Source: Candidatus Rubrivivax defluviihabitans (GTDB lineage Bacteria; Pseudomonadota; Gammaproteobacteria; Burkholderiales; Burkholderiaceae_C). Taken from it: DNA of 64,000 bases. Shown one piece after another: positions 33,325-42,113 of this stretch (its first letter is position 1; each line of letters starts with the position of its first letter). A program made the position numbers and the translations under genes. The stretch is from positions 269,887-333,886 of the forward strand of contig JADJMW010000004.1 of NCBI GenBank assembly GCA_016709385.1. The letters are read 5' to 3'. A model generated the notes under the pieces. The model saw only the letters and a program-made list of their open reading frames with translations, did no database searches and had not been told where the DNA came from.

Positions 33325-35423
33325 GTGCCTCCGGCGCGGGGCAGCCGTCCGCCATGATTCCGCGTGACGCCGGCGCAGCGGCCCTGCGGCCGGGGCTGGT
33401 ACCCAGCCCCGACGTGCTGACCTTGCTGGCGGAACTGCAAGCCTGGGCCGAGGCCGGCTGGCTGCGCCGCCTGGACAGCGCCTTCGCGCGTTTCGTTCTC
33501 GAGCTGTGCCCCGATGCCGGGGCCCCTGTGGTGCTGGCGGCGGCGCTGACCGCGCATCTGGAAGGGCAGGGCCACGCCTGCCTGCTCGTCGAGGACTTGT
33601 TGCACGACGCCGAAGCCCTGCTCGGTTGGCCGGCGGCGGCGCAGGCGCCGCTATGGGCGCTGATGTCGACCTTGCCCGCGCACGGCGCCGACTGGCTGCA
33701 GGCGCTGCGCGCCAGCCCCTTGGTGTCCGTCGTTGGCGCGGCGGAGCAGTCGTCGCCCGACACGGGAGCGCCGCCGCTGGTGTTGCAGAGCCAGCGCTTG
33801 TATCTGCGCCGCTACTGGCGCCACGAGCAGGCCGTGGCGGCCGGCCTGCGTCAACGCCTGCTCACCCCGCAGGCGGTCGACGAGGCCGCCGCGAGACACT
33901 GGCTGGACGCGCTCTTCCCGGACGCTGGCAGCACCGGCCCGGACTGGCAGAAACTGGCCTGTGCGCTGGCGCTGCGCAGCGGGTTGATGCTCGTCACTGG
34001 CGGGCCGGGCACCGGCAAGACCTTCACCGCGGCACGGCTGCTGGCGTTGCTGTTCGCCGTGGATCCGGCGCCCCAGCGCTTGCGCGTGGCGCTGGCCGCG
34101 CCCACCGGCAAGGCCGCGGCGCGATTGAGGCAGGCCATGGCCGATGCACTCGCCGCCCTGCCGCCGGCCCTGGCCGAGGCGCCGCCGCTGCGCGACCTGG
34201 CCGCGCGCCTGGGCCCGGCGCACACCTTGCACCGGCTGCTGGGGGCGCGGCCCGAGACGCGGCGCTTCCGCCACGACGCGGCACACCCGCTGCCGCTGGA
34301 CGTGCTGATCGTCGACGAGGCCTCGATGGTCCACCTGGAGATGATGGCGGCACTGCTGCAGGCGCTGCCGCCGCAGGCCCGGCTGGTGCTGCTGGGCGAC
34401 AAGGACCAGCTCGCCTCGGTGGAGGCCGGCGCCGTGCTGGGCGACCTGTGTCACGGCACGGAGGCGGGGCGCTACGGGCCGGCCACGGCGGCGTTTGCGC
34501 TGGCGGTGGCCGGGCAGGCGTTGCCGGCGGCCTTCGTCACCGGCGGTCCGCCGCTGGCCCAGCAGACCGTGATGCTGCGCCACAGCCACCGCTTCGGCGG
34601 CCCGATCGGCGAACTGGCGGCAGCCGTCAACCGGGGCGACGCCCTGCAAGCCGCCAACTTGCTGAAGGCGACGCCCCTGGCGGCGCTGCACTGGCTGGAA
34701 GCGCCGTCTGCCGCGGCCGTGGTGCGGCTGGCCGTGGACGGCCGCACCGGCGCCGAAGGTGGCTACACCGGCTATCTGCAGGTGATGCGGCAGCGTCCCG
34801 AAAACGGCGATACGGCGGATGCAACGGTCTTCCAGGACTGGGTGCTGCTCGTGCTGGACGCCTTCGACCGCTTCCGTCTGCTGTGTGCCGTGCGCGACGG
34901 CGAGTGGGGCACCGTGGCCCTGAATGCGGCGGTGGAACGTGCGCTGGCCAGTGCCGGAGGGTGCGTGCGGCACGGCCCGGTCTTCGAAGGCCGGCCGGTG
35001 ATGGTGACGCGCAACGACCCGGCCCTGGGCGTCTTCAATGGCGACATCGGCATCACGCTGCGGCCGGCCACGCCCGGCGCACCGCTGCGCGTCTATTTCC
35101 GCGACGGCACAGGGCTGCGTTCGGTGGCGGCCAGCCGGCTGCCCGGCGCCGAAACGGCCTTCGCGATGACCGTGCACAAGAGCCAGGGTTCGGAGTTCGA
35201 GCACACCGTGCTGGTGTTGCCGAGCGAAGCCAGCCGCGTGCTCACGCGCGAGCTGGTCTACACCGGCGTCACGCGCGCGCGTCGGCAGTTCACCCTGGTC
35301 ACCGGCCGCAGCGCCGCACTGGCGGCGGCGCTGGCGCAGCGCACGCGGCGGGCCGGCGGGCTGCTGGAGGGGTTGGACTCGCTGGACGGTGGCGATTCGG
35401 AACCGGGACCGCCGGCGGGCTGA
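33321..35423 (+). CDS. recD: exodeoxyribonuclease V subunit RecD (helicase)
   Basis: 700 residues, overlapping the recB stop by four bases. The N-terminal domain (1-190) is the RecBC-binding part. The helicase core has Walker A MLVTGGPGTGKTFTAARLL near residue 225, VLIVDEASMVHLEMM, RLVLLGDKDQLASVEAGAVLGDL, and the C-terminal FAMTVHKSQGSEFEHTVLVLP and LVYTGVTRARRQFTLV. RecD moves 5' to 3' and gives the RecBCD complex its fast, two-motor unwinding. The product is longer than E. coli RecD (about 608 residues), mostly through N-terminal and linker sequence. Confidence 0.95.
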   Translation: MSASGAGQPSAMIPRDAGAAALRPGLVPSPDVLTLLAELQAWAEAGWLRRLDSAFARFVLELCPDAGAPVVLAAALTAHLEGQGHACLLVEDLLHDAEALLGWPAAAQAPLWALMSTLPAHGADWLQALRASPLVSVVGAAEQSSPDTGAPPLVLQSQRLYLRRYWRHEQAVAAGLRQRLLTPQAVDEAAARHWLDALFPDAGSTGPDWQKLACALALRSGLMLVTGGPGTGKTFTAARLLALLFAVDPAPQRLRVALAAPTGKAAARLRQAMADALAALPPALAEAPPLRDLAARLGPAHTLHRLLGARPETRRFRHDAAHPLPLDVLIVDEASMVHLEMMAALLQALPPQARLVLLGDKDQLASVEAGAVLGDLCHGTEAGRYGPATAAFALAVAGQALPAAFVTGGPPLAQQTVMLRHSHRFGGPIGELAAAVNRGDALQAANLLKATPLAALHWLEAPSAAAVVRLAVDGRTGAEGGYTGYLQVMRQRPENGDTADATVFQDWVLLVLDAFDRFRLLCAVRDGEWGTVALNAAVERALASAGGCVRHGPVFEGRPVMVTRNDPALGVFNGDIGITLRPATPGAPLRVYFRDGTGLRSVAASRLPGAETAFAMTVHKSQGSEFEHTVLVLPSEASRVLTRELVYTGVTRARRQFTLVTGRSAALAAALAQRTRRAGGLLEGLDSLDGGDSEPGPPAG

Positions 35424-35557
35424 ACGGTGCCGCGCCTGTTCACGCCGGCCGCGGATCGGCGCGGCGATGAAGCGGTGCCGGTCGTCGTCGGGTGTATGCA
35501 CCGCGCAGGCCAGCCGTGGCCGGACGAGGTCGGGGTTCGCGCTATCGTTGCTTCACC

Positions 35558-36196
35558 ATGTTGCGCTACGAAACCATCCCCGTCACCCCGTTCCAGCAGA
35601 ATTGCTCCATCGTCTGGTGCGACCAGACCATGGAAGGCGCCGTCATCGACCCCGGCGGCGACCTGCCGCAGATCCTGGAAGCCGCGCGGCGACTGGGCGT
35701 CGAGCTGAAGCAGATCCTGCTCACCCACGCCCACATCGACCACGCCGGCGGCACCGGCACGCTGTCACGCGAGCTCAAGCTGCCCATCGTCGGCCCGCAC
35801 CCGGCCGACCAGTTCTGGATCGACGGCCTGCGCCAGCAGGCGCAGATGTTCGGCTTCGCGCCGGCCGAGGCCTTCACGCCGACGCGCTGGCTGCACGACG
35901 GCGATGCGGTGCAGGTCGGTCAGTGCATGCTGGCGGTGCGCCACTGCCCGGGGCACACGCCAGGGCACGTGGTATTCCACGATGCCGAGACGAAGCGCGC
36001 CTTCGTCGGCGACGTGCTGTTCGCCGGCAGCGTGGGCCGTACCGACCTGCCCGGGGGCGATACCGATACGCTGATCGACAGCATCACCGGCAGGCTGTGG
36101 CCGATGGGCGACGACACGGTCTTCATTCCCGGCCACGGCCCGGAAAGCAGCTTCGGCCACGAGCGGCGCAGCAATCCGTACGTGCGCGGCACCTGA
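35558..36196 (+). CDS. metallo-beta-lactamase fold hydrolase, glyoxalase II-like (YcbL type)
   Basis: 212 residues. ATG 35558 is chosen because the fold starts with LRYETIPVTPFQQNCSIVW. The two-metal site is complete: THAHIDHAGG (residues near 57-66), GHTPGHVVF, GDVLFAGSVGRTDL and IPGHGPESSFGHER at the end. The YcbL/type II branch lacks the extra C-terminal domain of classical glyoxalase II, as here. Such enzymes split thioesters such as S-lactoylglutathione; the true substrate is uncertain. The gene stands alone after recD. Confidence 0.9.
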   Translation: MLRYETIPVTPFQQNCSIVWCDQTMEGAVIDPGGDLPQILEAARRLGVELKQILLTHAHIDHAGGTGTLSRELKLPIVGPHPADQFWIDGLRQQAQMFGFAPAEAFTPTRWLHDGDAVQVGQCMLAVRHCPGHTPGHVVFHDAETKRAFVGDVLFAGSVGRTDLPGGDTDTLIDSITGRLWPMGDDTVFIPGHGPESSFGHERRSNPYVRGT

Positions 36197-36247
36197 GCCA
36201 GCCCCCGGGCTGCCGGACGGACGTTGCGGGCTCGCCGTGGGCGGCGC

Positions 36248-36454
36248 TCAGGTCGGAGAAGGGCTCCCCTCCTTCTTGGCGCATTCCCTGCGGCACTTCT
36301 CGTACTGGGCGCGGCAGCCGCTCTCGGTCATCTTGCGGTTGGTGGCGCAGGCCTTGTACTGGATCTCGCAATCGGCCTGGCATTCGCTCATCGACGGCAG
36401 CGCCGCGCCCGACGCGAGCACCAGTGCCAGGGCAAACATGAATCGTGACAGCAC
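36248..36454 (-). CDS. small secreted six-cysteine protein
   Basis: 68 residues from GTG 36454, which has a GGGAG six bases upstream; a TTG at 36472 would add six residues. A signal peptide (FMFALALVLASGAALPS) precedes a mature part of about 45 residues with six cysteines spaced C-x3-C-x6-C-x10-C-x6-C-x3-C. This mirror-symmetric spacing suits a disulfide-linked helical hairpin. The rest is basic and rich in Lys, Arg and Glu. It should be periplasmic or secreted. No family is recognised. It is convergent with the hydrolase gene and divergent from the peptide transporter operon. Confidence 0.65.
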   Translation of the reverse strand: MLSRFMFALALVLASGAALPSMSECQADCEIQYKACATNRKMTESGCRAQYEKCRRECAKKEGSPSPT

Positions 36455-36656
36455 TTCGGACTCCCGTGTCAAAGGGAGGAATCATCGCACCGCCGGGCAG
36501 CGCCCGGCCGTGTCGCAGCGCGCCGGGGTAGGAATACCATGAGCCGGAATGCGACCAAGATGCGCCAGCATTTCGAGCCATGAGCACCTGCCGCCAGACT
36601 TCGATCCTGCCGCAGCGCCGCCGCTGGGGCGAGGTGCGTTCTGCGGAGCCGGCCGC

Positions 36657-37712
36657 ATGAAGTCGCGCGCCGAGGCGCTGCGCGACTATGTCGCGCGCCG
36701 GCTGCTGCTGATGATCCCTACCTTCCTGGGCATCAGCTTCGCCACCTTCGTGCTGATCCAGTTCGTGCCCGGCGGCCAGATCGACCAGTTGCGCATGACG
36801 ATGGCCGGCGCCGGCGGCGGCGGCGAGGTGGGCGGCGGCGGTGGCGGGGCCACGGCCCGCGTGCAGCTCGACATCCCCGAGGAGCAGCTGGCACGGCTGC
36901 GCGAATACTACGGCTTCGACAAACCGCTGCCCGTGGCCTATGCCAGCTGGCTGGCCGACACCGTACGGCTGGACCTGGGCACCTCGTTCCGCTACAACGA
37001 ACCGGTGACGCGGGTCATTGCCGACCGGCTGCCGGTGTCGGTGTACTACGGCATCATCACGGCGCTCTTCACCTACGGCATCTGCATTCCGCTGGGCATC
37101 CTGAAGGCCATCCGCCACCGCACGCGGGTGGATACGCTGACCTCGGTGCTCATCTTCGTCGGCTATGCCGTGCCCGGCTTTGCGCTCGGCGCCGTGCTGA
37201 GCAACCTGCTGGCGGTGCGCTGGGAGCTGTTCCCGCTGGGCGGCTTCATGTCGGCCGGTGCCGCCGAGCTGCCGCTGGCGCAGCGCTGGCTCGACATCGT
37301 CTGGCATTCGGTGCTGCCGCTGGTGGCCTATCTGGCAGGTTCATTCGCGGTGACGACCATGCTCATGAAGAACAGCCTGCTGGAGAATATGAGCGCCGAC
37401 TACGTGAAGACGGCGCTGGCCAAGGGCCTGAGCTGGAAGCGCGCGGTGTTCGTGCACGCGCTGCGCAATTCGCTCATCCCGATGGCTACCACGGTGGGCG
37501 GGCTGCTGGGCATCTTCCTCACCGGCAGCTTCCTGATCGAGCGGGTCTTCAATATCCAGGGCGTGGGCCTGCTCGCCTTCGAGGCCATACAGACGCGCGA
37601 CTTCCCCATCGTGCTCGGCTTCCTGGTCATCTCCAGCGTGCTGCTGATGCTGGGCAACCTGGTGTCGGACCTGGCGGTGGCGCTGGTGGACCCGCGCGTG
37701 CGCTTCGAGTAG
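36657..37712 (+). CDS. yejB: peptide ABC transporter permease, YejB type
   Basis: 351 residues from ATG 36657. The N-terminal helix RLLLMIPTFLGISFATFVLIQFVPGG is typical of YejB/DppB permeases. A periplasmic segment contains an unusual Gly-rich stretch near residues 42-60. Five more helices follow, and the EAA loop that contacts the ATPase is seen in DYVKTALAKGLSWKRAVF, near residue 245. With the next four genes it forms an importer for oligopeptides; in E. coli YejABEF takes up microcin C and peptides. The operon order here is permease, permease, binding protein, ATPase, ATPase. Confidence 0.92.
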   Translation: MKSRAEALRDYVARRLLLMIPTFLGISFATFVLIQFVPGGQIDQLRMTMAGAGGGGEVGGGGGGATARVQLDIPEEQLARLREYYGFDKPLPVAYASWLADTVRLDLGTSFRYNEPVTRVIADRLPVSVYYGIITALFTYGICIPLGILKAIRHRTRVDTLTSVLIFVGYAVPGFALGAVLSNLLAVRWELFPLGGFMSAGAAELPLAQRWLDIVWHSVLPLVAYLAGSFAVTTMLMKNSLLENMSADYVKTALAKGLSWKRAVFVHALRNSLIPMATTVGGLLGIFLTGSFLIERVFNIQGVGLLAFEAIQTRDFPIVLGFLVISSVLLMLGNLVSDLAVALVDPRVRFE

Positions 37713-37730
37713 ACGCAAGGGCAGCCGCGC

Positions 37731-39104
37731 ATGGCCTGGATCACGCTCGACCCCGTCACGCGCAAGCGGCTGCACCGCTTTCGCCAGATCAGGCGCGGCT
37801 GGTGGTCGTTCCTGATCCTCATGGCGGCCATCCTGCTGTCGATCTTCGCGCCCTACCTGGCCGAGAGCCGGGCATTGGTGGTGTGGTACCAGGGGGCGCT
37901 GCACTTTCCCACCTTCCGCTATATCGAGATGAGCCGCTTCGGCCAGGCGCCGCCACCGGCATGGAGCACGAGCGAGATCGAGGTCGAATACCTGCGCCTG
38001 CAGCGTGAATGGGAGGCCGAGCGCTTCATGCACGGCCGCGATCGCGCCGCGGCGGTGGCCGCCGGCGCGGATGCCGCGGCGCTGGCCGCCATCGATGCGA
38101 AGTACCCGAATCGCGATCACCGGGTGGTCATGCCGACCATCCCCTGGGACCCCTACCAGAACGACTTCTGGGCCAACGAGATCCTGCAGGAGATCCAGGG
38201 GGCGCTGGCCGCCGGTCAGACCGGAACCGCCGAACGGCTGGCCCGCCGCGACCGCTTGCATGAACTGGCCGACGCCATCCACGACGGCAGCCTGGCGGCG
38301 CTGCTGGCCGACCCGGCGAAGTCGGCCACCGGCACGCTGGTGGGCCTGGCGCGCAGCGGCGCCATGCCTTCCATCGCCCACCTGGGCCAGGCGCCGCCGA
38401 ATGCCCCGGACGCCGACCGCGGCCACTTTCTGGGCACCGATGCGCAGGGCCGCGACGTCGCATCGCGGCTGCTCTACGGCTTTCGCATCTCGATCTTCTT
38501 CGCGCTCTTCCTCGTGCTCTCGGGCCAGCTGCTGGGCACCGTGGTGGGCAGCCTGCAAGGCTACCTCGGCGGGCGTTTCGACATCGTCAGCCAGCGCATC
38601 ATCGAGGTGCTGATCGCGATTCCCTTCCTCTACGTGGTGATCGTGCTGGCGGCGCTGTTCCAGCCCAGCTTCTGGATGCTGCTGGGCATCACCGCCATCT
38701 TCCAGTGGATCGGCATCACCTTCTTCATGCGCACCGAGATGTACCGCGAGAAGACGCGCGAATATTGCCTGGCCGCCAAGTCCTACGGCGCCTCGCACCT
38801 GCGCATCGTCTTTCGCCACCTGTTGCCCAACTGCCTGACGCCGCTGGTGACCTTCACGCCCTTCGCCGTGGTCGGCGCCATCTTCACGCTCACCGGGCTG
38901 GACTACCTGGGCTACGGACTGCCGGCACCGACGCCGAGCTGGGGTGAACTCATCGACCAGGCGCTGCAACTGGAAAACCGCAGCAAGCTGTGGCTGACCC
39001 TGGCACCCTTCGGCGCGCTGACGGTGACGCTGGTGCTGGTGGTCTTCATCGGCGAGTCGGTGCGCGAGGCCTTCGATCCGAAGCGGTATGCGCGCTATGA
39101 GTGA
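37731..39104 (+). CDS. yejE: peptide ABC transporter permease, YejE type
   Basis: 457 residues, 18 bases after yejB. The N-terminal GWWSFLILMAAILLSIFAPYLAE helix is followed by a long periplasmic insert (about 45-240), as in YejE, with DPYQNDFWANEILQE. The second half has the transport domain: RDVASRLLYGFRISIFFALFL, VLIAIPFLYVVIVLAALF and the EAA loop EYCLAAKSYGASHLRIVFRHLLPN. The C-terminus has the membrane-exit helix FGALTVTLVLVVFIGESVREAFDP. The gene overlaps the start of the binding-protein gene by eight bases, showing tight coupling. Confidence 0.92.
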   Translation: MAWITLDPVTRKRLHRFRQIRRGWWSFLILMAAILLSIFAPYLAESRALVVWYQGALHFPTFRYIEMSRFGQAPPPAWSTSEIEVEYLRLQREWEAERFMHGRDRAAAVAAGADAAALAAIDAKYPNRDHRVVMPTIPWDPYQNDFWANEILQEIQGALAAGQTGTAERLARRDRLHELADAIHDGSLAALLADPAKSATGTLVGLARSGAMPSIAHLGQAPPNAPDADRGHFLGTDAQGRDVASRLLYGFRISIFFALFLVLSGQLLGTVVGSLQGYLGGRFDIVSQRIIEVLIAIPFLYVVIVLAALFQPSFWMLLGITAIFQWIGITFFMRTEMYREKTREYCLAAKSYGASHLRIVFRHLLPNCLTPLVTFTPFAVVGAIFTLTGLDYLGYGLPAPTPSWGELIDQALQLENRSKLWLTLAPFGALTVTLVLVVFIGESVREAFDPKRYARYE

Positions 39105-41094
39105 CGGGGTGGCGACGCGCAAGCGCCGGGTGGCCGCCACCCTTGCCGGGTGGGCCTTGGCTGTCCTCGGCGCCGGATCCACGGCGGCCGAGCCGCCGGC
39201 AAACGCCGCGAGCGCGGTGACCACACTCGCGGCGCCGAAGGCCCGTGTCACCCTCCCGCCGGGCATCGCCTGGCAGACCAACGAGGAAGACCCGCCCATC
39301 GGCTCGGCCGAGGCCTTGCGCGGCAGCACGCTCAATGAATCGATGGGCAGTTACCCGCTGACCTTCCGCCTGATGGGCCCGAATTCGAACGACGCCTTCG
39401 CCGGCTGGAACCGGCTGTTCACGATGAATTTCGGGCTCGTGCAGCGCCACCCGGTGACCGACCGCTTCATCCCGCTGATGGCCACACACTGGGCGGTGAT
39501 GGACGACCAGCGCACGCTGTATTTCAAGCTCGACCGCGACGCGCGTTTCAGCGACGGCAAACCGGTGACCGCGCGCGACTTCGTCTTCACCTGGCAGATG
39601 ATGAGCTCGCCGCACATCATCGACCCGTTTTACAACAACTACGCCAAGCAGTACTACGAGTCTGTGGACGCCATCGACGAGCACACACTGCGTATCGTAG
39701 GCACCAAGGCGAGCTGGCGGCCGCTGTCCGACTATGCCGGCCTCTTTCCCACGCCGGCGCACGCCACGGTGCTCGACGCGGACTGGGTCAAGCGCACCAC
39801 CAACCAGCCGCAGGTGGCGGTGGGGCCCTACGTGGTGAAGGACATCGTGCGCGGCGAGTCGGTGACCTTCGAGCGTGTGCCCAACTGGTGGGGCGACGGC
39901 AAGCGCCGATTCCGCGGCCTGTACAACTTCGACCGCATCCACCTGCGCGTGATCCCCACCGAGCGGCGGCTGGACTACCTGCGCCGCGGCGAGCTGGACA
40001 TGATGGAAGGCACGTCGGCGCGTTCCTGGAACGAGGACTTCAATTTCCCCGCCGTGCGCAACGGCTGGATCCGGCGCGCCCGCATCATGACCGACTGGCC
40101 CAGCGGCGTGTACGGCCTGCACATGAACCTGGAGGCACCGATCTTCAGGAACAAGGACTTCCGCAAGGCGATGCAGTACCTGGTGAATTTCGAGCGCGTC
40201 AACCAGAACCTGATGTACGGCGAATTCGTGCGCATGAGCTCGTTCTTCGAGGGCAGCGAATACGCCAACCCGAACCTCGAGCCCTATGGCTTCGACCCCG
40301 CCAAGGCACGCGAGCACCTGGCGCGCGCCGGCTACCGCCGCCCGGCCGAACTGCGTTCGACCTCGGCCTGGGGACGCTTCGTCGACGGGCTGCGCGGCCT
40401 GGTCTTCACGCGCTCCGACAGCGACGACGTGCTCGTCAACGAACGCGGCGAGAAAGCCAGCTTCACCGTCATCTACGGCAGCAAGGGGCTGGAGCGCCAC
40501 CTCACCGTGATGCAGCAGGAATTCCGCCGTGCCGGCGTGGACATGCGGCTGCGCCTGCTCGAACCCGGCACCGCTTTCGAACGCGGGCTGGAGCGCAAGT
40601 ACGAGATGACGGTGACTGCCCGCACCACGGGCTTCTACCCCCAGCCGCGGCAGTATCTGCACACCGAATTCAAGAACGCGAACAACAACAACAATATCTG
40701 GGGCTTCGGCACTGCCGAGGTCGACGAACTGGTGCGCATCTACGAACACGACCTGGACCCCGAGAAGCGCCGCGCCGCCATGCACCGCATCGACGAGATC
40801 GTGCACGACGAGGCCTTCTACATCCCGTTCTGGAGCGCGCCCTTCATCCGCGTCGTGTTCTGGGACTACGTGCGTTTCCCCGAGTTCTGGGCGCCGCGGC
40901 GCATCGAGCAGCTCAACGACCACATGGTCTACTGGATCGACCCGCAGCGTCGCAAGGCGCTGGAGGAGGCCATGCGCAGCAACACGCCGCTGCCGCTGGA
41001 CCCGGAGCTGGACAAGGACTTCTACGGCATCCGTGCCAGGGCGGCGGCTGCCGCGGCTGCGGCGGCATCAGCGGCACCGGCGTCCACGCCATGA
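39097..41094 (+). CDS. yejA: peptide ABC transporter substrate-binding protein, YejA type
   Basis: 665 residues from ATG 39097; ATG 39088 would add three residues. A signal peptide (VAATLAGWALAVLGAGSTAA) targets it to the periplasm. The family 5 solute-binding fold is seen in LMATHWAVMDDQRTLYFKLDRDARFSDGKPVTARDFVF and later in YGLHMNLEAPIFRNKDFRKAM (shown in part). The YejA group is larger than OppA and includes the NNNNIWGFGTAEVDELV-like segment. The C-terminus is an Ala-rich tail of about 20 residues, which looks dispensable. The protein should deliver peptides to the YejB/YejE channel. Confidence 0.93.
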   Translation: MSDGVATRKRRVAATLAGWALAVLGAGSTAAEPPANAASAVTTLAAPKARVTLPPGIAWQTNEEDPPIGSAEALRGSTLNESMGSYPLTFRLMGPNSNDAFAGWNRLFTMNFGLVQRHPVTDRFIPLMATHWAVMDDQRTLYFKLDRDARFSDGKPVTARDFVFTWQMMSSPHIIDPFYNNYAKQYYESVDAIDEHTLRIVGTKASWRPLSDYAGLFPTPAHATVLDADWVKRTTNQPQVAVGPYVVKDIVRGESVTFERVPNWWGDGKRRFRGLYNFDRIHLRVIPTERRLDYLRRGELDMMEGTSARSWNEDFNFPAVRNGWIRRARIMTDWPSGVYGLHMNLEAPIFRNKDFRKAMQYLVNFERVNQNLMYGEFVRMSSFFEGSEYANPNLEPYGFDPAKAREHLARAGYRRPAELRSTSAWGRFVDGLRGLVFTRSDSDDVLVNERGEKASFTVIYGSKGLERHLTVMQQEFRRAGVDMRLRLLEPGTAFERGLERKYEMTVTARTTGFYPQPRQYLHTEFKNANNNNNIWGFGTAEVDELVRIYEHDLDPEKRRAAMHRIDEIVHDEAFYIPFWSAPFIRVVFWDYVRFPEFWAPRRIEQLNDHMVYWIDPQRRKALEEAMRSNTPLPLDPELDKDFYGIRARAAAAAAAAASAAPASTP

Positions 41095-42113
41095 TGCCCC
41101 TCCTGGAGATCGACAACCTGCAGGTCGGCTTCGACACCGAGGCCGGGCTGCTGCGCGCGGTCGACGGCGTCTCGATGTCGGTCGCTGCCGGGCAGACGCT
41201 GGGCCTGGTGGGCGAGTCGGGCTGCGGCAAGAGCGTCACCGCGGCGTCGGTGCTGCGCCTGGTGCCCAGCCCGCCGGGGGTGATGCTGGGCGGCGCCATC
41301 CGCTTCGACGGCCAGGACATCCTGAAGCTGCCGCGCGACGCGCTGCAGCAGCTGCGCGGACGCGAGATCGCGATGGTGTTCCAGGACCCGATGACCTCGC
41401 TCAACCCGGTCTTCACCATCGAGCGCCAGCTCTGGGAGGTGTTGTCGCTGCGCTTCGGCCTGGACCGCGCCGCCGCGCGCCAGCGCGCCGCCGAGATGCT
41501 GCGCACGGTGGGCATCGCCGACCCCGAGGCGCGGCTCGCCGTCTACCCGCACGAGCTCTCGGGCGGCATGAAGCAGCGCGTGATGATCGCGATGGCGCTG
41601 CTGTGCGAGCCGCGACTGCTGATCGCCGACGAGCCGACCACGGCGCTGGACGTCACGGTGCAGGCGCAGATCCTGCACCTGATGCGCGAGTTGCAGCGCA
41701 AGACCGGCACCGCGCTGCTCTTCATCACCCACGACATGGGCGTCATTGCCGAGATGTGCGATGCCGTGGTCGTGATGTATGCCGGACGCGTGGTGGAACG
41801 GCGGCCGGTGGTGGAACTCTTCGAAGCGCCGCGCCACCCCTATACGCGCGGCCTGCTCGACAGCATTCCGCGCAAGGGCGTGGCGCACAAGGCCGAGCTG
41901 CCCACCATCGAAGGCACCGTGCCTTCGCTGCTGCACCCGCCGCCGGGGTGCCGTTTTGCCGACCGCTGCCGGCATCACGCGGCCCTGGACGTCGTGTCCC
42001 AGCGCCGCTGCCGCGAGCAGGATCCGGTGCTTCGAGCCGATGGTTCTGGTGACGGCGAGGGTTGGGTGGCGTGTCACTTTCCGTTGGCCGCATCGGTCGG
42101 GGGCGGAACGTGA
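41091..42113 (+). CDS. peptide ABC transporter ATPase, DppD/OppD type
   Basis: 340 residues, overlapping the yejA stop by an ATGA. The nucleotide-binding motifs are complete: Walker A GESGCGKSV, Q-loop VFQDPMTSLNPV, signature HELSGGMKQRVMIAM and Walker B LLIADEPTTALDV, then ITHDMG. The C-terminal oligopeptide-transporter extension has cysteines in PPPGCRFADRCRHH and AC near the end; in this family these can bind an iron-sulfur cluster. In E. coli, YejF is one fused protein with two ATPase halves. Here the first half is encoded separately. Confidence 0.92.
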   Translation: MMPLLEIDNLQVGFDTEAGLLRAVDGVSMSVAAGQTLGLVGESGCGKSVTAASVLRLVPSPPGVMLGGAIRFDGQDILKLPRDALQQLRGREIAMVFQDPMTSLNPVFTIERQLWEVLSLRFGLDRAAARQRAAEMLRTVGIADPEARLAVYPHELSGGMKQRVMIAMALLCEPRLLIADEPTTALDVTVQAQILHLMRELQRKTGTALLFITHDMGVIAEMCDAVVVMYAGRVVERRPVVELFEAPRHPYTRGLLDSIPRKGVAHKAELPTIEGTVPSLLHPPPGCRFADRCRHHAALDVVSQRRCREQDPVLRADGSGDGEGWVACHFPLAASVGGGT

